A DNA stretch of 64,000 nucleotides from Dama dama (lineage: Eukaryota; Chordata; Mammalia; Artiodactyla; Cervidae), in NCBI RefSeq assembly GCF_033118175.1, contig NC_083692.1, positions 93,614,501 to 93,678,500 on the forward strand. Reading direction: 5' to 3'. A model generated the notes under the pieces. It worked only from the letters and a program-made list of their open reading frames with translations, had not been told where the DNA came from and searched no databases. A program made the translations under genes and the position numbers. Each line of letters starts with the position of its first letter. The first letter of the stretch is position 1. Positions 23,440 to 35,078 of the stretch are shown here, in pieces.

Positions 23440-24150
23440 ACAAGGTGACCAGAAGTCCTCAACATTCCTCCCATCAGGAGGTGATATCTATGCTGCCTCT
23501 TCTTGATCCTGGGTAACCACTTGACCAACAGAATATGACAGAAGTTAGGCTGTGTGGTTATGCTGTTTTAAAACCCACTCATCAAAACAAAATAAAATCG
23601 CCAAAAAAAAATCCTTCGTGAATTTTCTAGGAAAAGACTTGACAGGAAGGCAGAGAGAGAATGTTCTAGCTTGTTTCTGCCCGCCCCCCCCCCCGCCCCC
23701 CGCCCCACACCGTTCACCACTGGAATTAAGTAGAGTGGGTTTTAAAGCAGCACAGTTATGCTATGACCTAATATTGGGTCATAAAGATCATGTAGCTTCC
23801 ACCTTGCTCACTAGAACGCTCACTCCTGGATTTGTGAGGTACCATCTAAGAAGGCTGACTCCCTTGAGAATGCCACGCTGGAGCAGTCACAGGTAGGTGC
23901 CATCCTCCACAGACCCAGCTGAGCCCTGGCAAGGTGGCAGCCATCTGGGACCCTCCAGAACAGTCCATCTGCCAGATAAACACCACCAGGTAACCTCTGA
24001 TGGTTCCATGAAGAACGGAAGGATCACCCAGACAACCCCAGTCCAAATTCCTAACTTGTGAAAACATGAGATATAATCAAATGGGTTCTGTTTAAAGCTA
24101 CTAAGTTCAGGGGTAGTTTGTTACACAATAACACATATCTGGAATGGTAT
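23440..24150 (+). mobile_element. MLT1-like ERVL-MaLR solo LTR
   Basis: ACCACTTGACCAACAGAATA, CAGTCCAAATTCCTAACTTG-type ending, GTTTAAAGCTACTAAGTTCA and GGTAGTTTGTTACACAATAA match the 3' part of MLT1-type LTRs ('...tttaaagccactaagttttggggtaatttgttacgcagc'). No internal coding region is seen. It is an old, diverged solo LTR carrying a C-rich expansion at 23681-23707. Confidence 0.7.
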
Positions 24151-24159
24151 ATTCCCATA

Positions 24160-25400
24160 TTTTAAAAGTGTTTTAAAACACTTTTAGAAACATTTCATTC
24201 ACTGAGATACTCAGATTATAAGGAGTATAATATTAAGGATCATAAGTATTTCTCCACTTTCAGTTTGAGTGAGATCAAAATGGTTTAATTATTAATAATG
24301 CTTTCAGGACTGCAAATCATTTCAAAAGAAGAACATAATATGTACATCCAATAATGCATTCCCAGTCCTCTGCTTAATTCCAGCAGTGAATGGTGCGGGG
24401 GTGGGGGGTGGGGCAGAAACAAGCTAGAACGTTCTCTGTCTGTCTTCCTGTTAAGTCTTTTCCTAGAAAATTCCAGGAAGGATTTTTTTTGGCGGTTTTA
24501 TTTTGTTTTGATGAGTGGGTTTTAAAAGTAGGAGAAAGAGAAAAATTAAGTAAATGGGGAGCAGGAATGAAGAACAGGGTGTTTTACGGGTGGTGGTGGT
24601 CGTGGGTGATTTGGTTCTAAGATGGGAGACTTGACCATGACTACAAGGAGGGAAAACAGGGAAAGAGCACTTTCTCCCCAAGGAAGTATACTAATTAGCT
24701 CCTACAAGAGCACAAGGACCTAAATTCCACATCCTCTGGAGCATGCCCACCGCACTGTGGCAGACTATTAAGCTCAGGGGCATGATGGAAGAGAATCACA
24801 GCTCTCCTTTGGGAAATGGGATAGCAGATTCACTTCCACAGTTTTTTCTGCACAACCACCCTCCCTCAAACTGAGACCCTCCAGGATCCTCCTATTTTCC
24901 TATCTCGAGACCCTGCAGTGTGTTAAATCAGTGATCACTTAAATCTCACAGCACAAATAAGACTAAATATGTTAAACTTTAACTCTCTGGGAGAGGGGCA
25001 GGGGAAGGGGAAAGGGTAGCCTGCACCCTGGGCCATCACAAATCACAAGCTGCTCCTCGGGGCAGGCTGGAGCCTCCCAGCCGCGTGTGAAGATGAGCAG
25101 AGCAGTGATGCATGCTGGGATCTGAGGAACCGGCACCATATTCCTTAGGATTCAGACCTTAGGGTGGCGCCATCACCCACCCACCTGTGACCCGGCCCAT
25201 CCCAAAGGAGCGATGCTGACAAAGGTGCGGGACTGTTGTCAGATAAACTCGACAGAGTTTGACTGTTGCCTTTATTACTAATTCCAACTCTTTTTCTCTC
25301 AGTGGCCCAAACACTGAGTTTCCTAAAGAGAATGACTCATTAAACTTCTGGGTTGTATTGAAAAGTCCCAAAGTCAGCTTTTTGAAATAATACATGCTAC
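24160..25400. other. Intron stretch with no recognised repeat
   Basis: It contains a perfect 24-bp palindrome at 24163-24186 (TAAAAGTGTTTT and its complement) and a G-rich run at 24397-24413. Otherwise no family or gene is recognised. Confidence 0.5.
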
Positions 25401-25404
25401 GCAG

Positions 25405-25605
25405 GGGCTTCCCAGGTGGCACTAGTGGTAAAGAATCCACTTGCCAATGCAGGAGATGCAAGAGACCTGGGTCAGGAAGATCCCCTGGAGAAAGAAATGG
25501 TCACCCACTCCAGTATTCTTGCCTGGGAAATTCCATGGACAGAAGAGGATGTTGGGCTAGAGTCCATGGGGCCGTAAAGAGTCAGACACGACTGAGCACA
25601 GACAT
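25405..25605 (+). repeat. Bov-tA SINE
   Basis: GGGCTTCCCAGGTGGCACTA, AGACCTGGGTCAGGAAGATC and GAGTCAGACACGACTGAGCA; a full element with a short deletion in the B-box region. Confidence 0.93.
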
Positions 25606-26610
25606 AGAAATATGTAGGTTTTAGGTCTTAATTGTTTAGCAACACAAAATACAATTTGTAGATCATTTTTCTAAAGCACAGAACACTCAGGATTAGAGTT
25701 AAGAGTAATCACATCAGTAAATCAAGTCCCATGGTAATAGGGAAGAACAAATCTGACTCATAGTAGATCTGGTTCTTTTACTTTAAGCTTTGTTTTATTG
25801 TTTTTGCTTTGAGGTAAGCATGTTGCCTTTAGCCTGAAATATAAGGGACAGCCCATTCTCAAGGCTCTGACCTTTAAGGGTATAGGGTATAACATTTTTC
25901 CATTCACAAAGAGAGAAAAGTTGCAGAACAGAGAATAACATTTGTCTTGCTGGAGGTTTACAGGAACATGGGGACGGGACCTATGTGGACAGCTGCAAGA
26001 ACAGAGGATTCCAACACCACAAAGTCTGAAACAACCAATCACACCCCTCCCCATTTTAGTATGAAAGAAACCTGAATTCTGACATGGGTAAGATGGTTCT
26101 CTAGGACATTAGTCTACCATCTTCTTGGATTTGGGGCTTCCTGAATAAAGTCACTATTTGTTGCCCCACCTTACCTCTCAATTTATTGGTCTGTTGTGTG
26201 GCAAGCAGAATGAATTTGGACTCAGTAATACCAGAAGCCAAGTTTCCTAGAAGGTAGGGGAAATTTTTAATACTATTTAACTCTTTCATGTTAGATCCAA
26301 TTTTTCCTTTGCATTTCAACAATTGTGACTGTCATGAATATCTGAATATTCACAATTATATTGTGTCAATTTTTCATATATATGTATATATACACATATA
26401 TGTACACACACACACACATATATATTCCCTCCTACTTTAAAGGATAAATTCTCTTTTAACTTAATTATATCTAATCCCTGGGTCATGTGAGTAAAACCTA
26501 GTCATGGTCAGATTTCCTTTTGCTTTATAACAAAGAATAATAGGAGATTACAATTTATGTTTTAGGTACATAACTGTCCTTAGACAGACTAACCTAGAAA
26601 GCATATTAAA
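25606..26610. other. Intron stretch with a TA/CA microsatellite
   Basis: Nothing assignable except a mixed (TA)n/(CA)n microsatellite at about 26374-26426. Confidence 0.5.
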
Positions 26611-26614
26611 AAGC

Positions 26615-26740
26615 AGATGGAGAAGGAAATGGCAACCCACTCCAGTATTCTTGCCTGGAGAATCCCATGGACAGAGGAGCGTGGCAGGCTACAGTCCATG
26701 GGGCCGCAAGAGTCAGACATGACTTAGCGACTAAACCACC
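26615..26740 (+). repeat. Bov-A monomer (SINE fragment without tRNA head)
   Basis: GAGAAGGAAATGGCAACCCA through CAGTCCATGGGGCCGCAAGA to ACTTAGCGACTAAACC. It is a BovA-type monomer lacking the tRNA-derived head. Confidence 0.88.
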
Positions 26741-27011
26741 GGAGAAAGACTACCCTCAATTTGGCAGCAAGTGACAACTGTCCTTAAGATTTCTTTTTTT
26801 CCCCCTGATATTTTCACTTGGAAAGTGAAAATAATAAATTTTCTATTCAAATATACAAATATACTTTGTGTTTTTTCTTTCAGTCTATTTTTCTATACAT
26901 TCAGAGGGATAGCTATAGCATTTATATATGTGGGATATATTGTTATTGCTTTATAAACTTTTTTCAGTTAATATTTTTTCATGTAATTAGAACTAGAAAG
27001 ATCTTTAATTT

Positions 27012-27345
27012 TTTTTAACTTTATATTAGACTATAACTGATTAACAATGTTGTGATAATTTCAGGCAGACAGCAAAGGGATTCAGCCATACACATACATA
27101 CATCTATTTTCCCCCAAACTCCCCTCCCATCCACATGATATTCCCCTCCCATCCATCATGCTGCCACATGATATTCAGCAGAGCTCCCTGTGCTCTACAG
27201 AAGGTCCTTGTTTAAAACTAGAAAAACCTTTTTAATGTCTACATGATAATATTCTACAGTATGGTTAAAACATTGTTTATCCAGACTCGCATGGATAGCC
27301 TTTAAGTTGTTGCCAGTTTTTTGCTATTATAAATAATGTTGTGAT
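27012..27345 (-). repeat. L1 3' end, reverse
   Basis: CTTTATATTAGACTATAACT, TTTCAGGCAGACAGCAAAGG, GAGCTCCCTGTGCTCTACAG and TTGCTATTATAAATAATGTT follow the reverse of an older L1 3' region. Part between the segments is rearranged or missing. Confidence 0.7.
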
Positions 27346-27361
27346 TAAAAAAATAAATAAA

Positions 27362-27860
27362 AATAAAAAGCAGAGACATTTCTTTGCCAACAAAAGTTCA
27401 TCTAGTCAAAACTATGGTTTTTCCAGTAGTCATGTATGGATTGAGAGCTGGACTATAAAGAAAGCTGAGCGCCGAAGAATTGATGCTTTTGAATTGTGGT
27501 GTTGGAGAAGAATCTTGAGAGTCCCTTGGACTGCAAGGAGAGCCAACCAGTCAATCCTAAAGAAAATCAGCCCTGAATACTCATCGGAAGAACTGATGCC
27601 GAAGCTGAAACTTCGATACTCTGGCCACCTGATGTGAAGAACTGACTCATTTGAAAAGATCCTGATGCTGGGAAAGATTGAAGGTGGGAGGAGAAGGGAA
27701 CGACAGAGGATGAGATGGTTGGATGGAAGCACTGACTTGATGGACATGAGTTTGAGTAAGCTCCAGGAGTTGGTGATGGAAAGGGAAGCCTGGCGTGCTG
27801 CAGTCCATGAGGTTGCAAAGAGTCGGACACGACTCAGCGACTCAACTGAACCAAACTGAA
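27362..27860 (+). repeat. BovB LINE 3' end
   Basis: From AAGCAGAGACATTTCTTTGC through GTAGTCATGTATGGATTGAG and GATGTGAAGAACTGACTCAT to CAGCGACTCAACTGAACCAA. The C-terminal coding remnant (IDAFELWCWRRILRVPWTARR) is readable but broken by stops. Confidence 0.92.
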
Positions 27861-28343
27861 CTGTCCTTGGCAAACTGCAGCCTCTAGGGGGAGCCAAAGA
27901 CTCCCCCTCATTTCACTCAGCAAGGAAGAGCTCTGATTCAGAGACTTAAAAATGAGGCCATGTAGCTGGGTGGAAAACGATCTCTTCATCTGGACCATCT
28001 CTCTCCCATGCAGTGTTTTATCCTGTATCATCCTCTGCTCCCACAGCCCCCCTGCCGTCCCCTCTCTCCCCTTCTCCAGCTTCTCTCAAGACCTGAGAGA
28101 TTTTACCTTGCTTGGAAGCTACAGCCTCGTGGTTTCATGGGTGCAAGTAGAAAACGCAAGGCTCCTAGGTCTGACACAAAGGACTCTCACACTCCCAGCA
28201 GCAGCGTCACTCGGGTGTGAGCACGTGTGCTGACCCGGAAGGACTGGAGCCGGCAGCTACAGCCCACCTCTAGCCTCAGCGTTGCGGTAAACGAAGAGCA
28301 GCCCAGCTCAGGGAAGGAGCCCACACCCACATTTGGAGACCAC

Positions 28344-28551
28344 GCTTCCCTGGTGGCTCAGTGGCGAAGAAGTCGCCAATGATGGCGACATGTGTTCGCT
28401 CTCTAGGTGGGGAAAGATCCCCTGGAAAAGCAAATGGCAACCCACTCCAGTATTTCTGCCTGGGAAACCCCACAGACAGAGGAGCCTGGTGGGTTAGAGT
28501 CCATGGGGTCACAAAGAGTTGGACATGACTTAGTGACCAAAAACAACAAAT
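28344..28551 (+). repeat. Bov-tA SINE
   Basis: GCTTCCCTGGTGGCTCAGTG, GATCCCCTGGAAAAGCAAAT and GAGTTGGACATGACTTAGTG; full length with a diverged middle of the tRNA head. Confidence 0.92.
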
Positions 28552-28569
28552 CAAGAGTGTACAGGTCTA

Positions 28570-29145
28570 ATCAGCAGACGAATGGATAAGGAAGCTGTGG
28601 TACATATACACAATGGAATATTACTCAGCCATTAAAAAGAATTCATTTGAATCAGTTCTAATGAGATGGATGAAACTGGAGCCCATTATACAGAGTGAAG
28701 TAAGCCAGAAAGAAGTAAGCCAGAAAGATAAAGACCATTACAGCATACTAACACATATATAGAGAATCTAGAAAGATGGTAACGATAACCCTATATGCAA
28801 AACAGAAAAGTCTGTTCTGTACATCTGTACACAGATGTACAGAACAGACTTTTGGACTCTGTGGGAGAAGGCAAGGGTGGGATGTTTCGAGAGAATAGCA
28901 TCGAAACATGTATATTATCTATAGTGAAACAGATCACTAGCCCAGGTTGGATGCATGAGACAAGTGCTTGGGCCTAGTGCACTGGGAAGACCCCGAGGGA
29001 TTGTGTAGAGAGGGAGGTGGGAGGGAGGATCGGGATGGGGAATACATGTAAATCCATGGCTGATTCATGTCAATGTATGACAAAACCCACTACAATATTG
29101 TAAAGTAATTAGCTTCCAACTAATAAAAATAAATGAAAAAAAAAA
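28570..29145 (+). mobile_element. Young 5'-truncated L1 with perfect target duplication
   Basis: The segment starts in the last codons/3'UTR of ruminant L1 (GACGAATGGATAAGGAAGCT) and ends in an uninterrupted A tract. A perfect 17-bp duplication (AAGAGTGTACAGGTCTA) flanks it at 28553-28569 and 29146-29162; the first bases overlap the A-tail. This is recent L1-mediated insertion, in antisense orientation to SV2C. Confidence 0.96.
28806..28853. repeat. Perfect 23-bp inverted repeat with 2-nt spacer
   Basis: Positions 28806-28828 and 28831-28853 are exact reverse complements separated by AC. The palindrome lies in the L1 3'UTR described above. The other ruminant L1 tail in this window (around 19700-19760) has no such structure there. 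Confidence 0.95.
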
Positions 29146-29165
29146 AAGAGTGTACAGGTCTATAG

Positions 29166-29340
29166 CAGGGGTAGACAAACTATGTTCTTATAGAGCAAGG
29201 AATGGTGAGTTAAGAATTTTTTTTTTTACATTGAAAAAGAGTTACAATAAAGAAGAAAATGTAACAGAAACTATAAGTAGCCCCAAAAGCCTAGTGTAGT
29301 TACTGTCTGGCCCATCACAGAAAAAGTTTGCTGACCCCCG
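29166..29340 (+). mobile_element. MER58-like hAT-Charlie nonautonomous element
   Basis: It begins CAGGGGTAGACAAACTATG and ends AAAAAGTTTGCTGACCCCCG, so the ends are inverted repeats of each other. It is flanked by the 8-bp GTCTATAG (29158-29165) and GTCTATGG (29341-29348), the duplication length expected for hAT elements, with one mismatch. No transposase is present. Confidence 0.85.
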
Positions 29341-29348
29341 GTCTATGG

Positions 29349-30772
29349 CATCCTCTGTTCTTGTGGACTTATGGGGCTGGGGGTGGCCATTTGGCAAACA
29401 CGATTCAGGGCTCTCTGTCTCGCCCCTCTTTCTTACTCCATCAGAGCCACAAAAGGCAGGCCTAAAGGGGCAAGTGTGTTATGAAGTTATCTTGGTCTTT
29501 GACTATTACATTCCCATTCCCATTCCCAATATCCCCAGAGGCAGGAGGAGAGCCTGAGATGAAGGCTCACTGTTGCATCAACATTTGCGCGGCAAGGGTG
29601 TTCTGACCAGCATGTGGCTGGTGCAGTTGCTTTCCAATAGTTACCACTCAGCCCTCCAGAGGACACCTCAGACTCTCCTGGGAAACCTCTTCTTTCCTAC
29701 CAACCAAAATATTTCTCCACAAACCAACACCACTATTTCACCAGCCTAGGTATCTCACTACCTGGAAAACTGATTCACCTGATACCTTTGTTCTTAAGTC
29801 CCCGAGACTCCACGTGCCGTTGTCACCAGGACAGGTTTCCAAGCAGTATCAGCATTGTCTGGTAGCTTTTTGGTAAGTGGTTCCACAAAAAGGAACTGAT
29901 TACGAACATTATTATTGCCAACCTTCAGTCAACACAGGATTTACCTAAACTCTGGCTTATTGGGCAATGGTTTCATACAGGTGATGGATCCCCCTGCTGC
30001 TACTGAGGGGCTTATCTCTTTTGTTCTATCTTCTTTGATCCAGCAGTTCTCTCAGCTTAAGAAACAAAATCCTAACTGACAAGCCTGGAATAAAATACAC
30101 CTATTTAAGTTTTTGTAATACCCCTAATCCTAGTCTGTCACCACCCTGCCAGCTTTCAGCCAACAACTAAGACAGTTCCTCTGGAAATTACATCAAGTTG
30201 AGATGCTAAGTACAGTGCACTACTCACAGAGATCTGGGCCAATCTTGTCACACCAGTGAATTGGAATGACAACCATCATATTGCCACAGGAAGTCCGAGA
30301 ATCAGAATGCTTCTAAGTGGAACCGCTAGCTGAATCTTAGCACTTACTAACCAGACACCTTTCCTGCATTAATTCACTTTTAATGTACATTCAGAATTCT
30401 CTCTTAAACAGTATGCTGGGACAACTCTTTCATCTCATCTACCTTGTGCAATAAAATGCATTTTATGTTTCTCTTTCATTAAGTTTTTCTTTCACACAGT
30501 TAGTAGAACTGACATGAGAACCCTATGAAGTCAGCAAGAATTTAAATAACAGTTCATTAATTAATAGTGGAAAACAGGGGGAAGCTTGCTACAGTACTTA
30601 CTGCTACACTAGCACCAAAAGGGTTTCTCAAGATTTACTTTACACCAGAAGAATTAATGAAGCACTGATGTCTAGAGGGCAGACTCAATCACAAAGGAGC
30701 AGAACAGGGGAATTTCTCCTCAGGGTTAAATTTGTTACTGGAGCAGCCCCAGCACATCTTTTCAGAACTACT
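29349..30772. other. Intron stretch with no recognised repeat
   Basis: Unique-looking sequence. A short TTCCCA repeat occurs at about 29510-29530. No coding region is supported. Confidence 0.5.
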
Positions 30773-31460
30773 AAAACCCCCAGAAGCTCTCCCATCAGAA
30801 AGCTTCCATAAGCCTCTTAACCTTCTCCATCAGAAGGCAGACAGACTGAAAACCACAATCACACAAAACTAACCAAACTAATCACATGGACCATAGCCTT
30901 GTCTAACTCAATGAAACTATGAGTCATGCAATGTAGGGCCACCCAAGACGGATGGATCATGGTGGAGAGTTCTGACAAAATATGGTCCACTGGAGAAGGG
31001 AATGGCAAACCACTTCACTATTCTTGCCTTGAGAACCCCATGAACAGTATGAAAAGGCAAAATATAGGACACTGAAAGATGAACTCCCTAGGTCGGTAGG
31101 TGCCCAATATGCTACTAGAGATCAGTGGAAAAACAACTCCAGAAAGAATGAAGGGATGGAGCCAAAGCAAACATGACACCCAGTTGTGGATGTGACTGGT
31201 GATGGAAGCAAAGCCTGATGCTGTAAAGAGCAATATTGCATAGGAACCTGGAATGTTAGGTCCATGGATCAAGGCAAACTGGAAGTGGTCAAACAGGAGA
31301 TGGCAAGAGTGAACATCAACATTTTAGGAATCAGCGAATTAAAATGGACTGGAATGGGTGAATTTAACTCAGATGTCCATGATAGCTACTACTGTGGGCA
31401 GGAATCCCTTAGAAGAAATGGAGTATCCATCATGGTCAACAAAAGAGTCCAAAATGCAGT

Positions 31461-32706
31461 TCAGGTCAGTTCAGTTGCTCAGTCGTGTCTGACTCTTTGC
31501 GACCCCATGAACTGCAGCACACCAGGCCTCCCTGTCCATCACCAACTCCTGGAGTTTATCCAAACCCATGCCCACTGAGTCAGTGATGCCATCTAACCAT
31601 CTCATCCTCTGTCGTCCCCTTCTCCTCCCACCTTCAATCTTTCCCAGCATCAGGGTCTTTTCCAATGAGTCAGTTCTTCACATCAGGTGGCCAAAATACT
31701 GGAGTTTCAGCTTCAGCATCAGTCCTTCCAGTGAACACCCAGGACTGATTTCCCTTAGGATAGACTGGTTGGATCTCCTTGCAGTCTAAGGGACTCTCAA
31801 GAGTCTTCTCCAACACCACAGTTCAAAAGCATTAATTCTTCAGTGCTCAGCTTTCTTTATGGTCCAATTCTCGCATTCAGACATGACTACTGGAAAAACC
31901 ATAGCCTTGACTAGACAGACCTTTGTTGACAAAGTAATGTCTCTGCTTTTTAATATGCTGTCTAGGTTGGTCATAACTTTTCTTCCAAGGAGTAAGCGTC
32001 TTTTAATTTCATGGCTGCAGTCACCATCTGCAGTGATTTTGGAGCCCCAAAAGATAAAGTCAGCCACTGTTTCTACTGTTTCCCCATCCATTTGCCATAA
32101 AGTGATGGGACTGGATGCCTTGAACTTAGTATTCTGAATGTTGAGTTTTAAGCCAACCTTTTCACTCTCCTCTTTCACTTTCATCAAGAGGCTCTTTAGT
32201 TCTTCTTCACTTTCTGCCATAAGGGTGGTGTCATCTGCATATCTGAGGTTACTGATATTTCTCCCAGCCATCCTGATTCCAGCTTGTGCTTCATCTAGTC
32301 CGACATTTCTCATGATGTACTCTGCATATAAGTTAAATAAGCAGGGTGACAATATACAGCCTTGCAGCTGCTGCTGCTGCTGCTAAGTTACTTCAGTCAT
32401 GTCTGACTCTGTGCGACCCCATAGACGGCAGCCCACAAGGCTGCCCCATCCCTGGGATTCTCCAGGCAAAAACACTGGAGTGGGTTGCCATTTCCTTCTC
32501 CAATGCATGAAAATGAAAAGTGAAAGTGAAGTCGCTCAGTCATGTTCGACTCCTAGTGATCCCAGGGACTGCAGCCTACCAGGCTCCTCTGTCCATGGGA
32601 TTTTCCAGGCAAGAGTACTGGAGTGGGTTGCCATTGCCTTCTCCTATACAGCCTTGACATACTTCTTTTCCTATTTGGAACCAGTCTGTTTTTCCATGTC
32701 CAGTAC
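31461..32706 (-). mobile_element. Antisense 5'-truncated BovB inserted into the full-length BovB
   Basis: Beginning with the reverse of the BovB 3' end (TCAGGTCAGTTCAGTTGCTC) it runs backwards to the RT region (CTGTTTTTCCATGTCCAGTA). It is about 0.95 kb without the SINE inside it. A 170-codon minus-strand frame (31840-32352) with YADD and the C-terminal region remains open. At the right edge the host BovB resumes as CTTGGATGCAATCTCAAAAA; only a short CAGT match is visible as duplication. Confidence 0.92.
32365..32644 (-). repeat. Bov-A2 SINE with perfect 12-bp target duplication
   Basis: A two-monomer Bov-A2 element with its (GCT)n end at 32367-32384 and two copies of the AGGCAAGA-TACTGGAGTGGG unit. 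The perfect duplication TATACAGCCTTG lies at 32353-32364 and 32645-32656. It sits inside the antisense BovB. Confidence 0.97.
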
Positions 32707-33905
32707 TTGGATGCAATCTCAAAAACAACAGAATGATCTTTGTTCATTTCCAAGGCAAACTATTCAACATCAGGGTAATCCAAGTCTATGCCCTAATCAG
32801 TAATGCTGAAGAAGCTGAAGTTGAACGGTTCTATGAAGACCTACAAGACCTTCTACAACTAACACCTAAAAAAGATGTCCTTTTCATTATAGGGGACTGG
32901 AATGCAAAAATAGAAAGTCAAGACACATCTGGAGTAACAGGCAAATTTGGCCTTGGAGTACAAAATGAAGCAGGGCAAAGGCTAATAGAGTTTTGCCAAG
33001 AGAATGCACTGGTCATAGCCAACACCCTATTCCAACAACACAAGAGAAGACTCTACACATGGACATCACCAGATAGTCAATACTAAAATCATATTGATTA
33101 TATTCTTTGAAGCCAAAGGTGGAGAAGCTCTATACAGTCAGCAAGAACAAGACTGGGAGCTGACTGTGGCTCAGATCATGAACTTCTTATTGCCAAATTC
33201 AGACTTAAATTGAAGAAAGTAGAGAAAACCACTAGACCATTCAGGTATAACCTAAATCAAATCCCTTATGATTATACAGTGGAAGTGATAAATAGATTCT
33301 AGGGACTAGATCTGATAGACAGAGTGCCTGATGAACTATGGACAGAGGTTCGTGACACTGTAGAGGAGACAGGGATCAAGACCATCCCCAAGAAAAAGAA
33401 ATGCAAAAAGGCAAAATGGTTGTCTGGGGAGGCCTTACAAATAGCTGTGAAAAGAAGAGAAGTGAAAAGCAAAGGATAAAAGGAAAGTTATGCCCATTTG
33501 AATGCAGAGTTCCAAAGAATAGCAAAGAGAGATAAGAAAGCCTTCCTCAATGATCAGTGCAAAGAAATAGAGGAAAACAATAGAATGGGAAAGACTAGAG
33601 ATCTCTTCAGGAAAATTAGAGATACCGAGAGAACATTTCATGCAAAGATGGGCTCAATAAAGGACAGAAATGGTATGGACCTAACAGAAGCAGAAGATAT
33701 TAAGAAGAGGTGGCAAGAATACACAGAAGAACTAAACAAAAAAGATCTTCATGACCCAGATAATCACAGTGGTGTGATCACTCACCTAGAGCCAGACATC
33801 CTGGAATGCAAAGTCAAGTGGGCCTTATGAAACATCACTACAAACAAAGCTAGTGGAGGTGATGGAATTCCAGTTGAGCTATTTCCAATCCTAAAAGATG
33901 ATGCT

Positions 33906-35078
33906 GTGAAAGTGCTGCACTCAATATGCCAGCAAATTTGGAAAACTCAGCAGTGGCCACAGGACTGGAAAAGCTCAGTTATTCCAATCACAAAGAAAGG
34001 CAATGCCAAAGAATGTTCAAACTACCTCACAATTGCACTCATCTCACACACTAGTAAAGTAATGCTCAAGATTCTCCAAGCCAGGCTTCAACAGTATGTG
34101 AACTGTGAACTTCCAGATGTTCAAGCTGGTTTTAGAAAAGGCAGAGGAACCAGAGATCAAATTGCCAACACTTGCTGGATCATCAAAAAACCAAGAGAGT
34201 TCCAGAATAACATCTATTTCTGCTTTATTGACTATGCCAAAGCCTTTGACTGTGTGGATCACCACAAACTGTGGAAAATTCTTAAAGAGATGGGCATACC
34301 AGACCACCTGATCTGCCTCTTGAGAAACCTGTACGCAGGTCAGGAAACAACAGTTAGAACTGGACATGGAACAACCGACGGATTCCAAAGAGGAAAAGGA
34401 GTACATCAAGGCTGTATATTGTCACCCTGCTTATTTAACTTATATGCAGAGTACATCATGAGAAATGCCGGACTGGATGAAGCACAAGCTGGAACCAAGA
34501 TGGCTGGGAGAAATATCAATAACCTCAGATATGCAGATGACACCACCCTTATGGCAGAAAGTGAAGAAGAACTAAAGAGCCTCTTGATCAAAGTGAAAGA
34601 GAAGAGTGAAAAGGTTGGCTTAAAGCTCAACATTCAGAAAACTAAGATCAAGGCATCTGGTCCCATCAGTTCATGGCAAATAGATGGGAAAACAGTGGCT
34701 GACTTTATCTTTTGGGGCTCCAAAATCACTGCAGATGGTGACTGCAGCCATGAAATTAAAAGACGCTTACTCCTTGGAAGAAAAGTTATGACCAACCTAG
34801 ACAGCGTATTAAAAAGCAGAGATATTATTTTGCCAAAAAAGGTCCGTCTAGTCAAGGCTATGGTTTTTCCAGTAGTCATGTATGGATGTGAGAATTGGAC
34901 TATAAAGAAAGATGAGTGCCGAATAATTGATGCTTTTGAACTGTGGTGTTGGAGAAGACTCTTGAGAGTCCCTTGGACTGCAAGGAGATCCAACCAGTCC
35001 ATCCTAAAGGAGATAAGTCCTGAGTGTTCATTGGAAGGACTGATGCTGAAACTCCAGTATTTTGGCCACCTGATGTGA
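33906..35078 (+). pseudogene. BovB reverse transcriptase remnant, 390 codons
   Basis: This is the longest open frame in the window. It encodes most of the RTE-type reverse transcriptase: the conserved blocks QAGFRKGRGTRDQ (73-85), FIDYAKAFD (107-115, with Asp109 the first catalytic aspartate), QGCILSPCLF (168-177) and YADD (209-212, the catalytic Asp pair), then the C-terminal BovB region (IDAFELWCWRRLLRVPW). The first codon is GTG inside the original polyprotein, not a true start. Upstream stops and a one-codon deletion in the SVIPITKKG region show it is only a fragment of the polyprotein. Long openness suggests a fairly young copy. Confidence 0.93.

Larger units (their letters stand above)
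31240..33086 (+). pseudogene. BovB AP-endonuclease domain, split by insertion and stops
   Basis: The N-terminal part (31240-31460) reads GTWNVRSMDQGKLEVVKQEM and continues to NKRVQNAVQ before the insertion. The domain resumes at about 32710 with FQGKLFNIRVIQVYAL and contains IGDWNAKIES (near 32890) and TWTSPD (near 33060), which are motifs of AP-like endonucleases of non-LTR elements. A TAA stop at 33084-33086 ends the readable part, and further stops follow in the linker (for example near 33109, 33301, 33478 and 33829). The protein would have nicked target DNA for target-primed reverse transcription; this copy cannot encode it. Confidence 0.9.

Noticed and set aside
23440..24150. Possible intact endogenous retrovirus
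   Set aside because: Only LTR-like sequence is present; no gag, pol or env coding region or second LTR is visible.
32367..32384. CAG/CTG repeat as an independent expansion locus
   Set aside because: It is the standard (AGC)n end of a Bov-A2 SINE and is short (about six units).
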